Assembly (NCBI GenBank): GCA_028287545.1
Contig: JAQBPL010000123.1
Coordinates: forward strand, 1 to 53,299
Source: Vulcanimicrobiota bacterium
GTDB lineage: Bacteria; Eremiobacterota; Eremiobacteria; Baltobacterales; Baltobacteraceae
Direction: 5' to 3'
Length of the DNA: 53,299 bases
A program made the position numbers and the translations under genes. Under the pieces are notes generated by a model. It saw only the letters and a program-made list of their open reading frames with translations, was not told where the DNA came from and did not search any database. Positions 1 through 8,667 of the stretch are shown here, piece after piece (position 1 is the stretch's first letter; each line of letters starts with the position of its first letter).

Positions 1-1253
1 GCGTCCACGCGCTGGCCGCGGCGTCGGCCTTCTTCCCGATCGTGTTCTTCATGATCTCGTTCTTCTTCGGGGTCGCGAGCGCGAGCTCGGTCCTGATCGG
101 GCAGGCGTACGGCGCCCGCGACGAAGAACGGCTCAAGGCCGTCGCCGGGACGACGCTCACGGTCGCGCTCGCGTCGGGTGCGTTCGTCGGGATCCTCGGC
201 ACCCTGTTCCTGCCGCAACTGCTGCGCCTGATCGGAACGCCGGCCGACATCTTCACGGATTCGCTGAGCTATGCGCGCGTGACGTTCTTGGCGATGCCGT
301 TGCTCTTCCTGTACCTCGCGTACGTGACGTTCGTGCGCGGAACAGGCGACTCGCGCACGCCGTTCCTGGCGCTGATCGTCAGCACGATCGTCACCGTCGT
401 CGCAGCACCGGCCCTCATCGCGGGCTGGTTCGGCCTGCCCCGCTTGGGCGTCCCCGGCGCCGCCAGCGCGAACGTGATCGGAAATGTCGTCGGCCTCGTG
501 TTCGTGCTGATCGCGCTGCGGCTCGAAAAGAACCCGCTCGCCCTCGACGTCTCGATCGTGCGGCACATGCGCCTCGAACCGAAGCTGCTGGCGACGCTGC
601 TGCGCATCGGAATCCCGACCGGCCTGCAGATGGTAATGGTCTCGTTCTCCGAGATCGCGCTGATCGCGCTGGTGAACCGCTTCGGTTCCGGGGCGACGGC
701 GGCGTACGGCGCGGTCAATCAGATCGTCTCCTACGTGCAGTTCCCGGCGATCTCGATCGGCATGACGGCGTCGATCTTCGGCGCGCAGGCGATCGGCGCG
801 CGGCGCTTCGACCTGCTGCGCAAGATCGCGCGCGCCGGGATCGCGCTGAACTGGGCGATCGGCGGCACGTTGATCGTGATCGTCTACCTCTTCAACGACA
901 CCGTGCTGGGGTGGTTCATCACCGATCAGAGCGTCCTGCGTACCGCGCACAACCTGCTCTCGATCACCCTCTGGAGCTACGCGGTGTTCGGCACGACCGC
1001 CGTCCTCTCGGGCCTGATGCGCGCGAGCGGAACCGTCCTGTGGCCGACGCTGCTCTCGGTCGCCTCGATTTGGGGTGTCGAAGTTCCGGTCGCTTACGCG
1101 CTGGCGCCGCACTACGGCTTGGCGGGCGTATGGGCCGCCTACCCGATCGCGTTCTGCTCGGGACTCCTGTTCCAGACCATCTACTATCAGGTTTTTTGGC
1201 GCCGGCGCCGGCTGACGACCCTGCTCGAGGACCTCCCGGTGGCGACGACGTAG
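1..1253 (+). CDS. MATE family efflux transporter, 5'-truncated by window edge
   Basis: This is a polytopic inner-membrane antiporter of the multidrug and toxic compound extrusion family, which exports small organic compounds using an ion gradient. The reading frame is already open at base 3, and residues before the first GTG (42) still look like MATE sequence (FFPIVFFMISFFFG, then SVLIGQAYGA). The true start therefore lies left of the window. About 417 residues are visible, against roughly 450 for the family. Hydrophobic helices run throughout, and the internal two-fold MATE repeat is suggested by a second start of helices near residue 190. It ends in a basic tail. An MFS transporter follows 30 bases downstream on the same strand, so the two may be co-transcribed. 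The substrate is unknown. Confidence 0.88.
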   Translation, partial: VHALAAASAFFPIVFFMISFFFGVASASSVLIGQAYGARDEERLKAVAGTTLTVALASGAFVGILGTLFLPQLLRLIGTPADIFTDSLSYARVTFLAMPLLFLYLAYVTFVRGTGDSRTPFLALIVSTIVTVVAAPALIAGWFGLPRLGVPGAASANVIGNVVGLVFVLIALRLEKNPLALDVSIVRHMRLEPKLLATLLRIGIPTGLQMVMVSFSEIALIALVNRFGSGATAAYGAVNQIVSYVQFPAISIGMTASIFGAQAIGARRFDLLRKIARAGIALNWAIGGTLIVIVYLFNDTVLGWFITDQSVLRTAHNLLSITLWSYAVFGTTAVLSGLMRASGTVLWPTLLSVASIWGVEVPVAYALAPHYGLAGVWAAYPIAFCSGLLFQTIYYQVFWRRRRLTTLLEDLPVATT

Positions 1254-1283
1254 CGCGGCGCCGGGGCGGGAAAGAGCGAACAC

Positions 1284-2852
1284 ATGACGCTTCCCGCCAA
1301 GCCGCGCCTGGCGAGCTCGTACCCGGCGAACGTCGTGCTGGTGGTCCTGACACTCTTTCCGGGCCTCATCAACACCAGTGCGATCGCGCTGGCCGCGCCC
1401 GTCATCGGCGGCGACCTCGGCGTTTCGGCCCGTACCGCGGCGACGCTGCCGCTGCTCAGCGACGCCGCGCTCGCGTTCGGGTGCGTCCTCGGCGCGGAGC
1501 TGATGCGGCGGTGTTCGCGGCACACGCTCTACTTCTGGCTGATGGGAGCGTCGCTGGCGACCTCGCTGGCCAGCGCCGCGGCGCCGTCATTCGGCGTGCT
1601 GCTGCTCGCGCACGTCGCGCACGGACTCGTCGCCGGGATGCTGTTCCTCGTCACCCTGCCGCCGCTCTTGACGACGTTCGGCAGCGCGAAGCTGCGCGAA
1701 ACGGCGACGGTGCTGGTGCCGTGTCTCTTCGGTGCCGCGACCTTGGGACCGCTGATCGGCGGCGTGGTCGCGGAACCCGCGCTGTGGCGCACGATCTTCG
1801 CAGCCGAAGTCGTCGTGGCGGCGATCGCGTTTGGGTTCGGGCGGCTGGTGATCGAGCGCACCGACCCGCCATCCACCGACGACCCGGTCGACTGGTACGC
1901 GCTGACGCTCTCCGCGCTCGGCTCGGCGTTCGTGTACGCGGGCGTCGGCGCACTCGCGGGCACGAGCTGGCGCAACCCACTTGCCAGCGGACCGGTCGCG
2001 GTCGGAATCGTGCTGTACGTAGCGCTTCTCGTGGGCGAAGCGCGCAAGCCGCGACCGCTCGTTCCCGTACGCCAGCTCACCACGTCGGTGGCGCTGGTCG
2101 GCGCGATCGCGACGGTTATCGGCAGCGCGACGTTCGCCGCGCTCGCTCAGGGATTTTCGCTAACGCTGCTGCGCGTGGACGAACTCACGCCGCGCGCGAC
2201 CGGGTTCGCGTTCTGGCCCGAGTTCCTCGCCGCCGTCGCGAGCGGGTTCGTGTTCGGCCGGCTCGTGACGACGAAATGGGTCGTGTTGTGCGGCGCGGCC
2301 GGCCTGGGCTGCATCGGCGCCGCTGCCGCGACGGCACGCGCAATGGCGCCGGTCGATGCGGGGTCGGTCAGTTGGCTGTGCGTCATCGCGGCGTTCGGCG
2401 CGGGTTTAAGCGTTACGCCGGGGTTATTCCTCGTGACGCTTTCGTTCGAGCGACCGCTCGTTGGGCGCGCGATCGCGCTGCTGAATCTGTTTCGCTTGAC
2501 CGGCGGCTTCATCAGCGCCCCGGGCGTCGAGCACACGATCGGCTCGCGCGCGGGCGACTACCTGGTCGCGCTCGATCCGGCGTTGCCCGCCGCGCAGGTG
2601 GAGAAGGCGGTGCGCGCGTTCGCGACGGACTCGGCGGTGCCGCCCACCGTGCCGATAGACCTGCTGCGGAGCGCACTCGCGCTCGCTATCGCCGACTCGT
2701 ACGTAATCGTGCTGGTGCTGGCAATCCTCGGGATCGGCGCGATCGGATTTTTGATCGTCACGACCCACGTTCCGCTGCGAGCACCCGATCTCGTGAGGTT
2801 CGATCAGGGGAAGCCGGCGCTCGAGACGCGCCCGCTCCCGGCGCGCGCGTAG
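1284..2852 (+). CDS. MFS transporter (DHA2-like, about 14 TM)
   Basis: This 522-residue major facilitator superfamily permease is probably a proton-coupled exporter. It is longer than 12-helix MFS proteins and has about 14 hydrophobic segments, as in the DHA2 drug/exporter group. The cytoplasmic-loop signature is only loosely kept (MRRCSRHTLYFWL after the second helix). FGAATLGPLIGG, in the fifth helix region, resembles antiporter motif C. The ATG at 1284 follows the purine-rich GGGAAAGAG. Spacing of 30 bases behind the MATE gene suggests a transport pair. It faces a pseudogene whose stop is only 15 bases away. The substrate cannot be read from sequence. Confidence 0.85.
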   Translation: MTLPAKPRLASSYPANVVLVVLTLFPGLINTSAIALAAPVIGGDLGVSARTAATLPLLSDAALAFGCVLGAELMRRCSRHTLYFWLMGASLATSLASAAAPSFGVLLLAHVAHGLVAGMLFLVTLPPLLTTFGSAKLRETATVLVPCLFGAATLGPLIGGVVAEPALWRTIFAAEVVVAAIAFGFGRLVIERTDPPSTDDPVDWYALTLSALGSAFVYAGVGALAGTSWRNPLASGPVAVGIVLYVALLVGEARKPRPLVPVRQLTTSVALVGAIATVIGSATFAALAQGFSLTLLRVDELTPRATGFAFWPEFLAAVASGFVFGRLVTTKWVVLCGAAGLGCIGAAAATARAMAPVDAGSVSWLCVIAAFGAGLSVTPGLFLVTLSFERPLVGRAIALLNLFRLTGGFISAPGVEHTIGSRAGDYLVALDPALPAAQVEKAVRAFATDSAVPPTVPIDLLRSALALAIADSYVIVLVLAILGIGAIGFLIVTTHVPLRAPDLVRFDQGKPALETRPLPARA

Positions 2853-4558
2853 GAGTTTTCCGCAGGCTACGTACCGGCGCCGCCGCCGGTGCGCAGAACG
2901 TACTTGAGGATGACGCGCTGCAGCGTGGAGTACGCGGCCGGCGTGCCGTAGTTGAGGAAGAGTTCGCCGTCGTTCTTGAAGCGGTGATGGAACGAGCCGG
3001 CGAGGTTCGCGCCGGGGACCGCGAACCCGCCGTTCCCGCTGATCGCGCGCAGCGAGATCGAGAAATTCGTGTTCGCGTCGATCGACTCGCCGAGGGTCAG
3101 CCGCCGCAGCCACTGCCCGTCGGCGGCGCCCGTTCCTGCGCGCTCGCGCGTGCCGGCGATTTCGCCGGCCACGCTCCAGCGCGCGCCGAGCGCGCGCTGC
3201 GCCGTCAGGTCGATCTGCTGAAGGTACACGTCCCCGAACGGCCCCCAGCTGTACGTCGCGTCGGTCGGCGCCGGCGTTCCGTCTTTCCAGCCCGCGGTGA
3301 GCGAGTGCTGGTTGTACGAGCGCGTCACGCCGCCGGAGTAATACGGATACCCGACCAGCCCCGAGTCGTACGTGCGCAGTTCGGAGACGAACGGTCCGCC
3401 GTTGAGATGCAGACCGTTCTTGAACTGCAGGTCGAGCGAGGCGTTCGCGTCCGCTTGATGGACCGCGCCGCTGCCGTCGGTTGCGCGGTCGGCTTCGAGG
3501 AAGAGGTCGATGCGCTTGATCGGCCCGTTCGGCGAGAGCGTTCCGTTGATGTCCAGGAAGATCTGCGGGCCGCGCAGATCGGCGTTCTGGGTGTAGCCGA
3601 GCACCGGCGAATACTCGGGCCCGACGGTCCGGTAGCTGGTGTAGACCTCGTAGTTGCGCTTGTGGACGTCGATGAGGTCTTCGCTCTTGTACGCCAGGCG
3701 GTCGTCGTGCACGAACGTGCCGTGCTCGTGCGCGTAGTCGAGCGCCCAAACGAGCCCCGTGTTGTTGTTGCGGGCGGCGACCTGGCCTTCCCACGTCTGG
3801 TCGACGCCGGCGCGCGGGTCCTGCGTGTCGTTGCCGGCGGCGTGGTGCGCGAGCACGCCGTCGAACGACCACAGGAACGAGCGCGTCGGCGTAGCGTGCT
3901 TGATCGCGAAGACGTCGTCGTCGAAGCCGTTGCCGCGCGCTTCCAGGACGCCGAACGACTGCAGGCCTTGCGTCCCTTCGAACTTCAAGCCGCGGTCGAA
4001 CGGGCCGATCGCCGGCGAGTACCAGATTCGGTTGGGCGGCGCGTTGATGCCGTTGAGCGAAACCGGATCGAAGAAGTTCGCGCCCTGCGAGAAAAACGGG
4101 CGATACTCGCTCAGCGCGCGGCGGAACTCTTGCGGGGCGATCGTCTGCTGATCGATCTCGACGTTCGAGAAATCGGGGGCGAGCGCGCCGACGAACGACG
4201 CCGTTCCGGTGACGGGAACGACCACGTCGGCGCCGATGTTGCGCGCACCGGCGGCGTTGAAATTCCCGAGCGCGTCCTGGAAACGCCGCCGATCGTCGCC
4301 GACGCTGGTGAGCGCGTAGAGTTCGGCGCGGGGCGAGCGGCGTTTCGCGCTTTGCGCCCGCACGTGCAGTTCGGTGAGGTGCGGCCAGAAGCGGGCGTCG
4401 GAGAAGACCGGGAAGCTGTTGGTTCCGCCTCCGCCGTCGTTCATGACGGGGTTCATAGCTGTTGCTGATTTTGTGGACGTCCAAGGACAGGCTTGGGTAT
4501 CCCTAGCGTCACTCAGAGGGCCATACATATGGCACACTCACGATCTATAGTCGTTTCG

Positions 4559-5752
4559 ATGAGGCTCGCGCACCGCGTTCGGCTTGATCCGACTCCGGCG
4601 CAACAGGAGTACTTCCGCCGCGCGTGTGGTGTCGCGCGCTTCGCCTACAACTGGGCGTTGGCAGAGTGGCAGCGGCAGTATGCCGCCGGCGAGAAGCCCT
4701 CGGAGGCCGCGCTGCGCAAACAACTCAACGCGCTCAAGGACAAGCTTCCCTGGATGCGCGAGGTGACCAAGAACGTGCCGCAGCAGGGAGTCAAGAATCT
4801 CGGCCGCGCCTATGCCAACTTCTTCGAGGACCTGGCGAAGCATCGGCGCGGCGAACTCCCCTGGAAGCGTCTGCGGGTCCCAACGTTCAAAAAAAAGGGC
4901 CGTCACGACAGCTTCCGGGCGGATAACGGTCCTGATAAGCACCATCCCGATGCCGTGCGCACCGATGGCAAGCGCGTGCGCCTCCCGATCGTTGGATGGG
5001 TGGCGATGCGCGAGGAAGTGCGCTTCGCCGGGCGGATTCTCTCGGCAATGATCTCGCGAGCGGCTGACGGCTGGTATGCCAGCTTCGCGATCGAGATCGA
5101 GTACCAGCCTGACCCGCGCAGCGACGGCACGGTGATCGGTGTCGACCTGGGGATCACCGCGCTCGCGACGCTCAGCGACGGCTCGAAAGTCTTCGCTCCC
5201 CAGCCGCTACGGAGGTATCTCCAGAAACTCAAACGGCTTTCTCGTTCGCTCACTCGCAAGCAGCGCGGCTCGCGCAATCGTGCCAAGGCGAAAACCAAGC
5301 TCGCACGACTGCACCGGCGGATCGCCGACATTCGGACCGATGTGCTGCACAAGCTCACGACGAGTCTCACGCGCTATCGCACCATCGTCATCGAAGACCT
5401 CAACGTTGCCGGCATGCTCGCGAACCGGACTCTTGCCCGTGCGATCGCCGATGTTGGGTTCTTCGAGTTTCGACGGCAACTGCAATACAAAGCCGAGATG
5501 GCCGGCTCGACGGTCGTCGTCGTCGACCGATGGTTCCCGTCCTCGAAGCTCTGCTCGGCATGTGGAGCGAAGAACGGCGCTCTTACGCTTAGTGACCGCA
5601 TTTGGACGTGCGCATCGTGCGGCACTTCCCACGACCGCGATGTCAACGCGGCGCGCAATCTCGCACGATACGCGGAGAGTTCACCCGCGTCAGCCTGTGG
5701 AGCCGAAGGCACTGGCCGCGAAGGTGACTTCGCGGTGAAACCGGCGGCGTAG
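4559..5752 (+). CDS. tnpB: TnpB, RNA-guided RuvC-like nuclease
   Basis: TnpB is the guide-RNA-directed DNA nuclease of IS200/IS605 elements and the ancestor of Cas12. This copy looks intact at 397 residues from the ATG at 4559. That start aligns with the usual N-terminus (MRLAHRVRLDPTPAQQEYF), though the frame is open from 4493. Counting from 4559, the RuvC triad is present: D196 in VIGVDLG, E279 in IVIEDLN and D361 in DRDVNAARN. Between the last two lies the zinc finger CSACG...CASCG. It sits inside a DUF5916 gene and has no tnpA beside it. The guide RNA is expected from its own 3' end and the right end of the element. Confidence 0.93.
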   Translation: MRLAHRVRLDPTPAQQEYFRRACGVARFAYNWALAEWQRQYAAGEKPSEAALRKQLNALKDKLPWMREVTKNVPQQGVKNLGRAYANFFEDLAKHRRGELPWKRLRVPTFKKKGRHDSFRADNGPDKHHPDAVRTDGKRVRLPIVGWVAMREEVRFAGRILSAMISRAADGWYASFAIEIEYQPDPRSDGTVIGVDLGITALATLSDGSKVFAPQPLRRYLQKLKRLSRSLTRKQRGSRNRAKAKTKLARLHRRIADIRTDVLHKLTTSLTRYRTIVIEDLNVAGMLANRTLARAIADVGFFEFRRQLQYKAEMAGSTVVVVDRWFPSSKLCSACGAKNGALTLSDRIWTCASCGTSHDRDVNAARNLARYAESSPASACGAEGTGREGDFAVKPAA

Positions 5753-5798
5753 AAGCAGGAAGAAATGCCTGGAATTACGCGTCCATGCAAATCAGAAC
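5640..5798 (+). ncRNA. predicted omega-RNA (reRNA) of the tnpB element
   Basis: In IS605-type elements the TnpB guide RNA overlaps the end of tnpB and runs to the right end, with the adjacent flanking DNA as guide. The GC-rich stretch from the zinc-finger codons through the 46 untranslated bases after the stop (5753-5798) is in that position. The guide would begin at about 5799 with broken DUF5916 sequence. The placement is by family analogy only; I have not resolved its fold. Confidence 0.3.
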
Positions 5799-6394
5799 GG
5801 TCGTACGCCCAGCTCTCGTTCTCGTTGGCCGCGGCGCAGCGTCGAATGAAATTGAAGCGCCAGCTCTGAACGGCCGTGCTCGGCGTGCGCAGCACCGAGA
5901 GCGGGATGACCATCATCGCGCTCCAGCCGCTCGCCGTCTGCGTCGCGACCGCAGTCCACGGGGGCGCGTAGCGCGCCGACTCGGAGGCCTGCTGATACCG
6001 CGTCCCACGCGGCGTCGTCATGAAAAAGTAGACCTGCCCGGCGTTGGAGCTCGGGTCGATGCCGATCCCCGCGAAGTCGTCGAGCCCGAACCCGACACCG
6101 TTTTGCGCCTTGGCTCGCGATCACCGGACCCCCGGGCTGTTCCAGACGCATACCGACGTAGAGGTTCGCATCGTCGTAGAGCAAGAGGAAGCGCGACGGG
6201 CGCGAGCTCGGCTTCTGCGTCGTGACGACTTCCAGATCGCCGGCGCCGACCGCGCTCTTCCAGGCGGCGTCGCTCAACGAGGCGTCGAGCGGCGGGGCCT
6301 TCTCGGTACGGACCGCCACGAACGACGCCGAGGGACCGTCGAAGACCCTCTCGAAAGGCAGGGCGCCGCTTGCTTGATTGAAAAGGCTGACCGC

Positions 6395-6865
6395 ATGCAG
6401 TCTCGGACAGCCCGCCTGGCGATTGGAACGCTCGGAGCGATCGCAGGGGCCTTGCTCGGCGCTCTCGTCTGGGCCGGGGTGAGCAGCGCCACCGGCTATC
6501 AGATCGGCTACATGGCCGTCCTGGTGGGCTATTTGTCAGGCTACGGGATGCGGACTCTGGGCGGGGGACGCGATCGGGCGGACGGGTTCGTCGCCGGAGC
6601 CGTCGCGCTCGCCGGCTGCGTCCTCGGCAACCTGCTCACGGTCGCCGCCGACGTCGCGAACCACCTTCACAAACCGCTCGAACCGCTCGTCCTGCGCCTC
6701 TTGACGAGTCCGGGGGTGAGCTTCGCGTTGCTGCAATCGGGCTTCGGCATAATGGACGTCCTGTTCTACGCCATCGCGGCGTATGCGGGCTACCGCACCG
6801 CTTTCAAGGCCGGAGCCGAGCGCGCCGCGCCCGCTCCGGTTCAACCGGCTCCCGAGGCCCAGTAA
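6395..6865 (+). CDS. hypothetical polytopic membrane protein
   Basis: This is a 156-residue inner-membrane protein that I do not recognise. The frame is open further upstream, but the ATG at 6395 preceded by AAAAGG (6381-6386) is the natural start. From there the first 30 residues form a membrane segment (LAIGTLGAIAGALLGALVWAG). Further hydrophobic segments follow near residues 35-55, 70-90 and 110-130. Glycine-rich stretches such as GYLSGYGMRTLGGGRDRADG join them. The tail is rich in Ala and Pro (APAPVQPAPEAQ). It is divergent from the broken DUF5916 gene and convergent with a small membrane protein 6 bases away. Confidence 0.6.
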   Translation: MQSRTARLAIGTLGAIAGALLGALVWAGVSSATGYQIGYMAVLVGYLSGYGMRTLGGGRDRADGFVAGAVALAGCVLGNLLTVAADVANHLHKPLEPLVLRLLTSPGVSFALLQSGFGIMDVLFYAIAAYAGYRTAFKAGAERAAPAPVQPAPEAQ

Positions 6866-6871
6866 CCCGGA

Positions 6872-7039
6872 TCAGCCGGCGACGCCGCGCACGAAGAGCC
6901 AGGTCACGAGCGCGGCATCGAGCACCGCCGCCCCCATCAGGGCGAACATCAGGAGTTCGAACCCGCTCGGGATGCCGAATGACCGGCGCGGCTTCGCTCG
7001 TGCGCGCCCGCGTTGCGCCGGATGAAGCCTTACGTCCAT
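6872..7039 (-). CDS. small single-pass membrane protein
   Basis: This is a 55-residue protein with a basic N-terminal half (MDVRLHPAQRGRARAKPRRS) and one C-terminal transmembrane helix (LLMFALMGAAVLDAALVTWLFV). The ATG at 7039 has a good ribosome-binding site, GAGAGGAAG, a few bases upstream, which favours it over the longer frame starting at 7075. The positive charges before the helix predict a cytoplasmic N-terminus. No family was recognised. It is tail-to-tail with the membrane protein gene ending at 6865. Confidence 0.5.
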   Translation of the reverse strand: MDVRLHPAQRGRARAKPRRSFGIPSGFELLMFALMGAAVLDAALVTWLFVRGVAG

Positions 7040-7281
7040 GCTGCTTCCTCTCGAAATAGGGCCGGAGTTCGTCACCGGTAATCTTCTCTATCGGCAAATC
7101 TGGTGACGATACTGATGCGATCGCAGCGCCGAAACATTTTGAATCGGTGAAGCTCGACGGCGGAACGAGGCAGGCGCCGGCCGGCCGGGAATGCCTCGGC
7201 GAGCCCATCGGGACGACGGAGGAGAGTCATGGCCGCGCGACCCCAAAACCGCCGATGATGCCCGCGGAACCGCGCCGCTAA

Positions 7282-8667
7282 ATGCGAGGGATCCGCCCAG
7301 GCGCGGCAGCCCTGGCGCTGGCGGTCCTCCTCCCCTTCGCCGCCGCGCCGTGGAAAGTCGAGCCGCCGTTCTCCGACGACGCGCTCTTCGAATATTACGG
7401 CCGCGCGATTGCCCACGGCAGCCGGCTGTACGTCGACCTCTGGGACAACAAATTGCCCGGCGTCTACCTGGTCAACGCAGCGCTGCAGGCGCTGTTCGAC
7501 GCGCGCTACGTCGTGCACGCGGTGGTGCAGGCGGCATTCGATGCCGCCTCCGTTCTGCTGTTCGCGTTCATCCTTCGACGCAACGGCCTCGCGCTTTGGG
7601 CTCCCGCAGCCCTCGCGTTCTCTGCGTTCGTGAGCGTCCTGCCGCCCTCGTTCAATACCGTTGAGAATTTCGCGCTGCCGTTCCAGTTGCTGGCGGTCGC
7701 GCTGTGGTCCGTCGGCCGCCGCGTCGCGGCAGGGGCGGCGCTGGCGATTGCCGCGACCTTCTGGATCCCGGGCGCCGTCCTGCTCGTCGCCATGCTGGCC
7801 GCAGAGCGCGGCACGAAGCCGCGCGTCCTCGTGGCGGCAGGCTTCGCGGGAGCGCTGATCGTCTACGCCGCCGCCATCCTGGCTTGGTTCGGCGTTCGCG
7901 AGATCGCGGACCTCGTCCGGAGTTGGGGGCCGTATGCGGCCAGCAACGCGGGCGGACGCACGCAAACCGGGGGCAGACTCGGCGCCGTCTCGGCGGCGTA
8001 TCACGGCCTCGTAGGATCGGGACTCGGGATCCTCTTGGCGTTGCTCGCCGCCGTCGCGCGCAAGCCTACGACGCAGCTACAGCGCTTCGCGCTGCTGTGG
8101 CTCGCCTGCGCGCTCGTGGCTGCGAGCGCACCGGGCAGCTTCTACTCGCATTACTTCATCCCGGCGATCCCGCCGTGCATCCTCGCCATCGCGGCATTCG
8201 GCACCGGCCACCGCGTGACGGTACGGCAGGCCGCATTCGGCGTCCTCGCCTTGTTCTTCGTCGTTCAAACGACCCGTTCGGCGGTTCGCGACACGTCGTC
8301 GACGCGGATGTACGCGGACGAGCAGGCAGCGATCGGCGAACGGGTACGTGCGATTGCCGGCGCGCGCGCGGTCGTCACCATCGATGATTATGCGCCCGCG
8401 ATCTATCTCACGGCGGACGCCGCCGGTGAGGACGCCGCCTCGCTCGTCCCGCACGGTTTGCACCCTTCCGCGCCGAACCCGGCAACGCGCCCGGTCCTCC
8501 TCGTGCACAGCGAATCGGCTGCTCCGTTCGCCGTCCCCCGCGGCGCCGTCGCGTGCGGCCGATTCGGCGCGTGGTCGCTCTACGCGCTCTCCGCGGCTGC
8601 GGCGCAGGTGCGCGCGAGGTGCGTCGCGTCACCGCAGCCCAACGCACGGGCGATACGCAGCAATTGA
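7282..8667 (+). CDS. GT39/PMT-like membrane glycosyltransferase
   Basis: This 461-residue polytopic protein resembles dolichyl/polyprenyl-phosphate-sugar glycosyltransferases of the GT-C fold, which move a sugar from a lipid carrier onto an acceptor on the outer face of the inner membrane. Early in the protein, an acidic pair in the first external loop (PPFSDDALFEYYG) and the following LYVDLWDNKLPGVYL match the family's usual 'DxWDxKPP' region. About ten hydrophobic helices follow, then a roughly 100-residue soluble C-terminal domain. The next gene starts inside its stop codon (TTGA overlap at 8664-8667), so translation is probably coupled. The acceptor is unknown; the exopolysaccharide locus begins 5 kb downstream. 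Confidence 0.75.
   Translation: MRGIRPGAAALALAVLLPFAAAPWKVEPPFSDDALFEYYGRAIAHGSRLYVDLWDNKLPGVYLVNAALQALFDARYVVHAVVQAAFDAASVLLFAFILRRNGLALWAPAALAFSAFVSVLPPSFNTVENFALPFQLLAVALWSVGRRVAAGAALAIAATFWIPGAVLLVAMLAAERGTKPRVLVAAGFAGALIVYAAAILAWFGVREIADLVRSWGPYAASNAGGRTQTGGRLGAVSAAYHGLVGSGLGILLALLAAVARKPTTQLQRFALLWLACALVAASAPGSFYSHYFIPAIPPCILAIAAFGTGHRVTVRQAAFGVLALFFVVQTTRSAVRDTSSTRMYADEQAAIGERVRAIAGARAVVTIDDYAPAIYLTADAAGEDAASLVPHGLHPSAPNPATRPVLLVHSESAAPFAVPRGAVACGRFGAWSLYALSAAAAQVRARCVASPQPNARAIRSN

Larger units (their letters stand above)
4462..5798 (+). mobile_element. IS200/IS605-type (IS1341-like) element carrying only tnpB
   Basis: The element interrupts the DUF5916 reading frame between the codons for ENESWAYD and NDGGGG. 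It contains one gene, tnpB, and no Y1 transposase tnpA, so it can move only if a tnpA acts in trans. The ends are my estimate: TTGCTGATTTTGTGGACG at 4462-4479 is matched in inverted orientation by CGTCCATGCAAATCAGAA at 5780-5797, an imperfect inverted pair. IS605 ends normally form subterminal hairpins and leave no target duplication, so exact boundaries need an uninterrupted homologue. Confidence 0.6.
2867..6319 (-). pseudogene. DUF5916 (CBM9-like + beta-barrel) protein gene, disrupted by tnpB element and frameshift
   Basis: Three pieces read as one DUF5916 protein. The N-terminal piece (from about 6319) carries PPLDASLSDAAWKSA and LYDDANLYVGMRLE, typical of the CBM9-like domain. The middle piece, in a different frame (about 6100 down to 5800), carries GVGFGLDDFAGIGIDPSS and FNFIRRCAAANENESWAYD. 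The C-terminal piece (about 4460 to 2867) starts near NDGGGGTNSFPVFSDARFW and ends in alternating barrel-like strands. The first two join if one A is removed from an A4 run (T4 at 6101-6104 on the plus strand). The second and third are separated by the tnpB element at about 4462-5798. The family is usually an outer-membrane protein of unknown function, often beside transport or peptidase genes. The frame continues upstream of the GTG at 6319 without an ATG, so the original start and signal peptide are not clear. Confidence 0.8.

Noticed and set aside
911..4468. 1185-codon plus-strand open frame
   Set aside because: It runs across the MFS gene in another frame and antisense to the DUF5916 piece. 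Its composition is Arg/Ala/Gly-rich with no family motif, so it is a high-GC shadow.
7076..7281. Regulatory region before the first GT39-like gene
   Set aside because: I looked for -35/-10 pairs and dyads and found none convincing on either strand.
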